DNA of 64,000 bases from Sthenelais limicola (Eukaryota; Annelida; Polychaeta; Phyllodocida; Sigalionidae): assembly GCA_942159475.1 (NCBI GenBank), contig OW804098.1:115308218-115372217 (forward strand), in the 5' to 3' direction. The translations under genes and the position numbers were made by a program. The notes under the pieces are model-generated. The model saw nothing but the letters and a program-made list of their open reading frames with translations, searched no databases and had not been told where the DNA came from. Each line of letters opens with the position of its first letter. Positions within the stretch are counted from its first letter, which is position 1. Positions 55,492 to 64,000 of this stretch are shown here, piece by piece.

Positions 55492-55727
55492 GGGTCAGAT
55501 TTTCAGAAAATGTGCAATTTGACTTCACCAATCCTCTCAAATAACCCACATTTAAGACAAAAATGAGCTTCAAAACGTAGTTTAAACATAACAGAACTGA
55601 TACTTTAAATCAATGTGATACCAAATATACTCAGATATACCCCATATCCATCCTTGTTCAGCCTAATTTAGCAGAATTTCCTAAATGTGAAGAGCTGCCA
55701 ATTGTACATTTTCTGAAAATCTGACCC
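55492..55727 (-). mobile_element. Family A MITE, subfamily 2
   Basis: Full TIRs; ATAT on both sides. Confidence 0.88.
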
Positions 55728-56313
55728 ATATATGTCAAAAGTTCTCATATGTGAAGATTTCCTGAAGGAGGTGGGATTGATTGATGTGTGTTTTGTGGGG
55801 TTACTGTAGATGTATTAATGTTTGCACAGTATTTATTTCCACTATTTAGTGCACCAACCTTTGGGCATGAAAATAAATTGTGCATGAACGGTGTAAATCT
55901 TGTTTAAACAAGGCTTGAAGCTTCCTTGTTGCGCATACTTAAATCATTTAAAAAAGGTGTCAAAGTACTTAGTGTGCAAATCGAAAATTTATTTGACTTC
56001 ATTCGCTGCCTACGCCACCGTGCTTATACAGAATCTCGTCCAATAAATTTTCGATTACTGGCAGCTCGTTCCATTCTCTCTATTTATTGTATTATATAGA
56101 AACATGAAAACAAACCTCTATTTTCATTTTTTCTCTCTGAGAAATCGGTGGAAAATGCCCAGATGACGCAAAGACACGAGAGAAGAAGTATCTGATGACT
56201 AATTGGTGCAGTTATGTCAAGGATATTATTCTGTGTGTTATTTCATCACTCCCAAAGGAAGGCGAGCCAAGTATAAGTGATGTGGTACTACATGTATTTA
56301 GTCACTCTCATTC

Positions 56314-56553
56314 GGGTCAGATGTTCAGAAAATGTACAATTCATCTTCACCAATTCTCTTAAATAGCCAAAATTTCAGACGAAAATTAAGTTCAAAAATA
56401 CAGTTCAACCTAACCAAACAGATTGCTAGAATCAATGCAATGCCGAATGTACTCGAATTTACCTAGTATTGACCAAATTGCAGCCTAATTTAGCAGAATT
56501 TACTAAATGTATGTGTACAGCTATCAATTGTACATTTTCTGAAAATCTGACCC
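56314..56553 (-). mobile_element. Family A MITE, subfamily 1
   Basis: Perfect ATTC duplication (56310-56313, 56554-56557). Confidence 0.92.
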
Positions 56554-56748
56554 ATTCATGATTTCATGCACGTGCACATCAAACACGCTCTCTCTCCCTC
56601 TCTAGTTATTAGTCAGGGAATATTATAAGAAATGAAGCTAACCTGGGAACCGTCAATTTCTTTGACATAACTCTCAAAGACAGATGGTACTATCTACGAG
56701 CTATTGTGTACTATGTACTTACTTGCGAGTATGCATTGATCACTTCAT

Positions 56749-56983
56749 GGGTCAGATTTTCAGAAAATGTACAATTGGTAGCTGTACATATTTAGTAATT
56801 TCTGCGAAATTCTGCTAAAAAATGATACATTTTGAGTATATCTGAGTATATTTGGTATCGCATTGATTTAAAGTATCAGTTCCGTTATGCTAAACAGCAT
56901 TTTGAAGCTCATTTTTGTCTTAAATGTGGATTCTTTGAGAAGATTGGTGAAGGCGAATTGTACATTTTCTGAAAATCTGACCC
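56749..56983 (+). mobile_element. Family A MITE, subfamily 2b
   Basis: Perfect TCAT duplication (56745-56748, 56984-56987). Confidence 0.92.
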
Positions 56984-57128
56984 TCATACTATAACCAACG
57001 TTTGATATCTCATTCCATCTCATCTCATTCCACCAAACCTAACTTTATCTCATTATTATAATATTCCTGAAAACATCTGAATAAGTAAAGTCAACAAGAC
57101 AGGGTCGAGGTGAAAATCAGGCATATAT

Positions 57129-57363
57129 GGGTCAGATTTTCAGAAAATGTACAATTGGCAGCTGTACACCTTTAGTAAATTCTGCTAAATGAAGCTGCAA
57201 TTTGGTCAATACTAGGTAAAATCGAGTATATTCGGCATTACATTGATTCTAGCAATCTGTTTGGTTAGGTTGAACTGTATTCTGAACTCGATTTTCGTCT
57301 GATATTTGGGTTATTTGAGAAGATTGGTAAAGGTGAATTGTACATTTTCTGACAACCTGACCC
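57129..57363 (+). mobile_element. Family A MITE, subfamily 1
   Basis: Full TIRs; ATAT on both sides. Confidence 0.88.
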
Positions 57364-57573
57364 ATATGCATATATCCTGATCCTCGATTAGTACAGGGGT
57401 GGGAAAGGCCAAACCCTAATGTAATCACATGGATAAATAATGAACAAAAAGACAAAAAAGATTCCTTACGAAGAGGTTTCTTCACCAATGCATTGGTAAA
57501 GGTTTCTACTAACATATATAAAAGCGTTTGTACATTTTCTTGAGGGTCTTTTGTTCATTTGTTCTCAGTATCA

Positions 57574-57809
57574 GGGTCAGATTTTCAGAAAATGTACAAT
57601 TCGCCTTCACCAATCCATTCAAATAACCCGCATTTAAGACAAAAATGAACTTTAAAACGCAGTTTAACATAACAGAGCTGATACTTTAAATCAATGTGAT
57701 ACCAAATATACTCAGATATACCCAGTATGCTTCATTTTTCAGTCACATTTAGCACAATTTCCTAAAATGTTTAAAGCTGCCAATTGTACATTTTCTGAAA
57801 ATCTGACCC
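57574..57809 (-). mobile_element. Family A MITE, subfamily 2
   Basis: Perfect ATCA duplication (57570-57573, 57810-57813). Confidence 0.92.
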
Positions 57810-58081
57810 ATCAGTAGTTTAATCTGCAAAATATTGCCTGCATCAATCTTTTTCAAATTCCAATGGATTCCCCATACATGTTTATTCTACTCCAAGTTAT
57901 GGAGTTTCTAAGTTTTAGTGGCGGCCATTTTTGTTTTCAGCTTTCATAGGGTTCCCTACAGGAGTTGAATTCAAATGTTTTGAAATATGTTAGTAGACAC
58001 CTTTACCAATATAGTGGAGGCAAAATCTTATGGTAAGCAAATTGTTCCCAGATTTTGCAATATTCCCTGACTATGCAATAT

Positions 58082-58294
58082 GGGTCAGAATTCCAGAAAA
58101 TGTACAATTAGCAGCTCTACATATTTAGTAATATCTGCTAAATTCTGCTAAAAAAATCATAAATTTGGGGTATATCTGAGTATATTTGGTATCGCATTGA
58201 TTTAAAGTAGCTTTGAAGCTTGTTTCTGTCTTAAATGTGGGTGACTTGAGAGGATTGGTGGAGGTGAATTGTACATTTTCTGAAAATCTGCCCC
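58082..58294 (+). mobile_element. Family A MITE, subfamily 2b, short
   Basis: ATAT on both sides. About 20 bp are missing after GATTTAAAGTA. Confidence 0.85.
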
Positions 58295-58530
58295 ATATAA
58301 TTATATCTATAAACACATACATACACATATAATAATATGTAATATATGTGGAAGATTTTCAATGAATTTGAATCCCCAAATAATCCCTCAGGGTCCTTCT
58401 CCCAGAAGGGCATTCCTAACACATTATACTTTTTCTCTGTACCATTACATGTTTATGGTCAGTGTTATACACAACATACATTTCTCCCCCAGACACTTGG
58501 TCTGCTCCTAGTTCATGCATATATTTTATG

Positions 58531-58763
58531 AAAAGATTTTCAGCAAATGTACAATGGGCAGCTCTACACATTTTAGGAACTTCTGCTAAATGAGGCTGAG
58601 AAATGATGAATACCAGGTATATCCGAGTATATTTGGTATCACATTGATTTAAATATCAGTTCTGTTATGTTAAACTGTATTTTGAAGCTCAGTTTTGTCC
58701 TAAATGTGGGTTATTTGAGAGGATTGGTGAAGGCGAATTGTACATTTTCTGAGGATCTGACCC
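58531..58763 (+). mobile_element. Family A MITE, subfamily 2
   Basis: Left tip eroded (AAAAGATTTTCAGC), right tip CTGACCC. Confidence 0.82.
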
Positions 58764-58894
58764 ACATAGTTTATTGTATCCATAAAAAGTATCAACACAT
58801 GCATGTGAAAGGGGAAGTACAGATTCCTCAGACTGATTTATGTGCCAATGATATTTTACACTCATCCAACCTGATCCACCAGGAAGCTTGGGGC

Positions 58895-59199
58895 AATAGG
58901 GGGTTTGCATGTGCCACTGCGCATGTCTGTACAGTGCACCATAGGATTTTGACCAAAAATTGCAAGAATGTGTTCACCAATATCACAGCTTGTTTAAATG
59001 GTCTCTAAAAACTAATTGCATGATGGGAAAGATGGCAACGTATGTCATAAAAACATGTATAATACAGAAATATTGATTTTAGAGCATTGATAAATAGACC
59101 TTGCTAAACATGTTATGTTTTAAATAGATTTTAGACTGTACCATTAGTCCCATAATTCCTTGCGAATCAAGATTCAGAAGGCTATGCAAGTCCCCAATT
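58895..59199 (-). mobile_element. Family C element
   Basis: AATAGGGGGTTTGCATG start and TATGCAAGTCCCCAATT end; some internal deletion. Confidence 0.75.
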
Positions 59200-59310
59200 G
59201 CGCTGATTCATGAGGTATTCAAATGCTCTAAGAAATGAATTTTTAGTGGATACAAGTTGGTAAAGAACTCTGAAATACTCTCATAAACTGCTTTTTACTT
59301 TAAAAATAAA

Positions 59311-59726
59311 TGTGATGTGGTTCAGAAAAATTAGTCACAAGGCGCAAAATTGATATTTTTCAAATGGTTTTATTGACAAGATCTCTTGGTGGGAATGCTT
59401 TTATTTGTGTATCTAGCTCCTTACGTCATATGAATACATGTATCAAATATAAGTGTATAAATGAATGTGTTAGATTATATACATGTATTTCTAAGATCAT
59501 CCTAGAGAGTATATTTAGCTAATTTACTAGTAATTGTCCCCCCACAGATATCGCCAACATTTTTATTTTCAAAAAAAAAAATATAAAACTTAAAATATAG
59601 AAATATTTATTTGATGTCCTACTGTTTACTATCATTGAAATCGGCTTGATCTCATATTTTAAAAAATGATGATATCTCAAAGTGATTTTTAGTGACTTAT
59701 GACTCATTTTCCTGTAAAACATCACA
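59311..59726 (+). mobile_element. Family B MITE
   Basis: TGTGATGTGGTTCAGAAAAA and TTTTCCTGTAAAACATCACA ends. Confidence 0.82.
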
Positions 59727-60211
59727 AATACTCCCATAAACTTCAGAAATAAATAATGTATTCACTAACAATGATCTATAAACCTCGCCCATACAAGTAG
59801 TTCACATAGTTTTGACGTGACTGCCTTTATGCCCCTTGCAACATTAAAGGTTTAGTTTAAGATGAACGTCAGCATGGTGAATGGTAACCACACATTTGTC
59901 ATGTTGAAATGCCGTTAGAAGTCACTCAAATTGGTGTTAAAGGTTGTGACCTCATGAAATTGAACATCTATAGGTCAATCACGTCTCAATTCCTTTGGTT
60001 CTCCTTGATTTCATTATCAAGTTACATCATGTGGGGGGATTGTGGAGGTGAGGGGAGTTCAACAAAGTCTGCATCCATAATTTGATTGATTATGCTGCAG
60101 CCGCAACTTTGTATACAGTAGAAATGTTGTCAAAGGACATTGAGTAAGGGATGGCAAACCTCCAGGCTCTTAAATTACAGCACACCACAGATTCCTTCAT
60201 TGACGATGATA
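59727..60211. other. No gene seen
   Basis: No repeat match or convincing frame inside the window. Confidence 0.45.
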
Positions 60212-61069
60212 TGTCATGTGTCATAGAAAAAAAGTCACAAGTTGCACAATTGATATTATTTCAAAGTTTTATTCACAAGATGTATTTGTGGAAATGTGTT
60301 CATTATTGGGTGCATAATGCTAACATTAGTATAGACACATGTACCAAATTTAAAGAAAGTATATTAAATATAACCATGCATTTCTAAGGTCATCTTATAC
60401 AGTATATTTAGCTATTTTACTAGTAAATACCCACCCAGAAATATTACAAACTTTCTTAGCAAAATTAACAATCAAACTTAAAACATATAAATATGTATCA
60501 GCAAGCATCAAACATCAAAATCACGGCTATGTGTATAGGAATAAACAATGACAACAGAATGATATGGGTCAAGTTTTCAGAAAATATACAATTCACCATC
60601 ACCAATCCTCTCAAATAACCCAAATTTCAGACAAAAATAAAGTTCAAAATGCAGTTCAACCTAACCAAACAGATTGCTAGAATCAATGCAATGCCGAATA
60701 TACTCGAATGTACCTAGTATTGACCAAATTGCAGCCTAATTTAGCGCAATGTGTACAGCTGCCAATTGTACATTTTCTGAAAATCTGACCCATATATAAA
60801 ACATAGACCTCTCATTGGTACTGCACGCTTTTTTGGACAAAGACAGCAACAGTAAATTCAAATAGCGAACTTACTAATCACCATGAGTAATTAAGAGGAC
60901 GTTATCTTTAATGATCTAGGAAAAATACAAATAACAATATCAAACATAGAATAAAGAAATACGTGGTCTATGTCATAATGTTTAATGTTCACCATCATTA
61001 GAATAGGTTTGGTCTCATCTTTTCAAATTTGATGATATCACAAAACCTATTTTCTTGAAACACATCACA
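60212..61069 (+). mobile_element. Family B MITE interrupted by family A and other sequence
   Basis: Left part 60212-60500 and right part about 60937-61069 (ending TTTTCTTGAAACACATCACA). The gap contains a family A element. Confidence 0.7.
60566..60791 (-). mobile_element. Family A MITE, subfamily 1
   Basis: GGGTCAAG / CTGACCC ends; ATAT on both sides. Confidence 0.88.
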
Positions 61070-61146
61070 TATGTAATTTTGTCTTTGGGCTAATTATGAA
61101 TTAAAACTGTTACAACTTCAGATGCTCTGTATCTGTGTGGTAATAG

Positions 61147-61509
61147 GTCGCTTCTGAGATCGGGTGTCATCTTGTATAAGAGGTAGAAAACTATTTCCGA
61201 TTTGGTGCTTTCAGCACATACACTTCCGGTTCCGTAGCTAAGAAGTACGCAACATGCGCAAAGTTGCTGGCTACTTTCATTGGAGTTGATACATTTCTAC
61301 AGAGTTTGGAATTAACATGCTCTGATTATGCTAGACAGGCTAAGGGAACTTTGGTTAATGTCAGATTAAAACATTGACCTCCTTGAAAGCATTAACAAAA
61401 GGAGGCGAGTGGTGCATAGGCCGCCGGAAGTGCGTATACATATATATCGTTGACGCACATCATGGTCGCGCTCTTTCTAGGGAGAGTTTACACCCGATCT
61501 TGAAAGCGC
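61147..61509. mobile_element. Candidate 363-bp TIR element
   Basis: GTCGCTTCTGAGATCGGGTG at the left is inverted at the right (CACCCGATCTTGAAAGCGCC). Inner CACTTCCGG / CCGGAAGTG sites are also inverted. No duplication confirmed. Confidence 0.5.
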
Positions 61510-61711
61510 CGTATGAACTTTTGACCAATGTTACATAATATTATGTGGTTCGGAATTTGCGCTTAAAATGTCATTATCTATTGGCACCTATATATATAGC
61601 AGAGCGCACATGAGGAAGAAGTTGTTTTGTGTTGTCTCCGATGAATTAACACGAAGCACTAACTCCATAATGTAATTTTCGCTTGTCTTTAACACCATTG
61701 CTTTAACATCA

Positions 61712-61941
61712 TCATCTTCAGAAAAATGTACAATTCGCCTTCATCAATCCTCTCAAATAACCCACATTTGAGACAGAAATGAGCTTCAAAATGCAGTTTA
61801 ACATAACAGCACTCATACTTTAAATCAATGGATACCAAATATGCTCAGATATACCCGGTATTCATCATTTTTTAGCCTAGTTTAGCAGAATTTCCTAAAT
61901 GTGTAGAGCTGCCAATTGTACATTTTCTGACGATCTAGACC
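61712..61941 (-). mobile_element. Family A MITE, subfamily 2, left tip eroded
   Basis: CATCTTCAGAAAAATGTACA start, CTGACGATCTAGACC end. Confidence 0.8.
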
Positions 61942-62018
61942 TGTATTTCCCAAACAACAATTGCTCATTTGGTCCAGACAGTGCGGGGGTGGAGAAGTCT
62001 AATGAAATTTGATACTTG

Positions 62019-62207
62019 GGGAAGATTTTCAGAAAATGTACACTTGGCAGCTCTACACATTTAATGTCAATTCTGCTAAATTAGGCTACAATTTAGTCAA
62101 TACTAAGTAAATTCGAGTATATTTGGCAGTGCATTCTAGCAATCTGTTTGGTTTGATTGAATTGCATTTTGAACTTTATTTTCGTCTGAAATTTGGGTTA
62201 TTTGAGT
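62019..62207 (+). repeat. Truncated family A copy, subfamily 1
   Basis: Left TIR present; ends at GGGTTATTTGAG. Confidence 0.78.
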
Positions 62208-62361
62208 CTTCATTTTGGTCGTTCAAATTTCCATATACCACTACAAAGTCTAGAGGATAACTATTCGTTTATTTATTTATGTTTCTTTTATTTGAATCTT
62301 GAATAGTGAAGTTTCTGTTACTAATATTTTTGTACTACAACATCGTCACTTGACCTCTTGT

Positions 62362-62698
62362 AATAGGGGAGTTGCATGTCTCACTGCGCATGTCTACTGC
62401 AGTGCATGCTGGGATGGATTCTGATGAAATCTGAGATACAAATATTTGGCAACATTCTTATCAAAATTGCAAGAATATTTTCACCAATATCAGAGCTTGT
62501 ATAGATGATCTATGAAAGCCAAATGCATGATGGGAAAGATGGGGACTTGTGTCTTGGAGACATGTATAACACATAGATATTGACAAAAGAGCATTGATAA
62601 AATTAATACTTAATTCTGAATATGCCATGTTTTCTATAGATTTCCCATAACTCCATGCGAATCAAGATTCAAAATGGCGGCTATGCAAATCCCCTATT
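62362..62698 (-). mobile_element. Family C element
   Basis: AATAGGGGAGTTGCATG start and ATGCAAATCCCCTATT end. Confidence 0.78.
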
Positions 62699-62792
62699 GG
62701 AAGTCCTATTGGTACATGAGCAGTGATTGCAAGAGTCACAAAAACAGTTCGTTACAGATCCACTAATGCTGAATGTAGTGTAGCCCGCCTGT

Positions 62793-63076
62793 GGGTCAGA
62801 TTTTCAGAAAATGTAGTGTAGCCCATGTAGTCTTGTGATATGGGTCAGATTTTCAGAAAATGTACAATCGTCAGCTTTACAAATTTGATAACTTCTTCTA
62901 AATTAGGCTGAAAAACTATAAATGCTATGTATATCCTGGTATCTTTGGCATTGAGTTGATTACAAATATCTCATTTGTTGCGTGGAACTGCATTTTGAAC
63001 TTCATTTTTCTCTTACATTTGGATTATTTGAGAGGATAGGTGAAAGCGAATTGTACATTTTCTGAAGACCTGACCC
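62793..63076 (+). mobile_element. Family A MITE, subfamily 3, with duplicated left tip
   Basis: The complete element is 62842-63076. An extra left tip (GGGTCAGATTTTCAGAAAAT) lies at 62793, separated by about 25 bp including a repeat of GTGTAGCCC. Confidence 0.8.
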
Positions 63077-64000
63077 TTATATTCGCTAGGAGTCTGTGAG
63101 AGGTTATGGTATAGACTCCAGAATGTTCACCTGTAGTTGTAAATTAACACATGTCCGCCAGATGGTGTTGTTTTCTATTTGTGTCTTATTTTATGTCTTC
63201 TTTACTTTGATTTGGTCTACAACTTTCTCTAACTTAAACAGCATGGACCAGAAAACATTTAATTCTACTTTGTAAGGTCTCAAATAGCCCTTAACTTAAA
63301 GCGGCATAGTCCCCGTTTGTTGGGCTGGCCGGGACAGTTATACATATACAGACCAATTGTACTAGTGTTGGACTTCCGTTTCCGGCCTACCGCTTACATC
63401 AATGAAAATACAAAACAATATTTACTGCTCAAAACGGCAAGATCATAGCTTTTCAGTGGTTCATTCTGCTTCGAAATCATTTATAAATTGTTGTTGATGG
63501 GAGTAACAACCCAATAAAAGGGGACTAAATCCATTAGATCCTTCGGTTATGGTCCTTCGTTTTGTCTAAGGCTCTCAGAAACAAACCTCGGCTTGGTTCT
63601 TGGGAGCCTCAGACAAAGCTCATGACCATCAGCTGAATAGACCACAAAGTTACAGATATGTATTGTTTGATTCATTATACAATTTAATTGAGGTAGAGTT
63701 TTTTCCAATGGGTCCTTTTTTGTATATGTTAAATGGTATGACCCGGTATAAGTCTAAATCTTTAAGAGGAATTTGTTATTTCTGAACTTGCTACATTAAT
63801 TTAACTAGTCACAGCGTGCACTGAGAATAGTGTACATAATGTCTTGGCTGAAATAAAAACCTTTAAATAACAAAAAACCTTTATATTTATATGTTAGTGT
63901 CAATGGCCCCGCCAACATTCTCCCCGCCGAGTCTCTCCGCCTGCAGGGACACAGTCTATCCATTCAGTACTGGCACATACACCAGCCGCCAATAGGCATC
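63077..64000. other. No supported gene
   Basis: A 61-codon frame at 63600-63785 has no recognised motif. The last 100 bp are more GC-rich. Confidence 0.4.

Overview
The window reads as repeat-dense, AT-rich animal nuclear DNA, probably from an aquatic invertebrate. The reasons are spliceosomal-type splice signals, very many short terminal-inverted-repeat transposons (MITEs), a tRNA-derived SINE head, and an Ngaro/DIRS-like tyrosine-recombinase retrotransposon. No rRNA, functional tRNA, CRISPR array or operon is visible. Species and MITE superfamilies cannot be fixed from the sequence alone.

The only long coding unit is at 16218-20524: a tyrosine-recombinase (YR) retrotransposon with split direct repeats in the order A1 - gag - RT/RNase H - YR - B1 - A2 - B2. 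The B1/A2 junction matches the junction expected in the circular intermediate, and both outer ends share the pentamer TTTAT. Gag and RT lie in one frame separated by a single UGA. The YR frame keeps all catalytic residues but has no usable AUG at its start. A phase-compatible 106-nt intron could fuse it to the RT frame; a deletion is the competing explanation.

Most other structured sequence belongs to short non-autonomous elements. Family A (about 235 bp, TIR GGGTCAG, 4-bp target duplication) has about forty whole or partial copies. Family B (about 400 bp, TIR TGTGATGTGTTTCAGGAAAA) is nearly as common and often broken, nested or doubled. Family C (about 340 bp, ends AATAGGGGA) includes a head-to-head dimer. 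Smaller families and single elements include the ACCCTATGTGCGCAA pair (361-3172 and 30941-31469), foldback elements (3543-3747, 5113-6154, 13080-13930, 37110-37281), a GGCC-ended element with TTA duplications (25610-25962), a CTACGATGTCGTAG-motif element (28233-29036), and a 2-kb element at 42972-45028 carrying eight copies of a 16-bp GTGCGTATGC-type motif spaced at about 180 bp.

Host coding sequence is sparse and probably intronic in context. The best host exon is 33736-33826 (+), with a phase-compatible partner at 36473-36504. Weaker exon candidates are at 3312-3483 (-), 11847-11881 (+) and 37307-37359 (+). The layers record a history of insertion into insertion: D inside A, A inside B, a 193-bp TA-flanked element inside a B dimer, and A inside a CCGGG-motif element.
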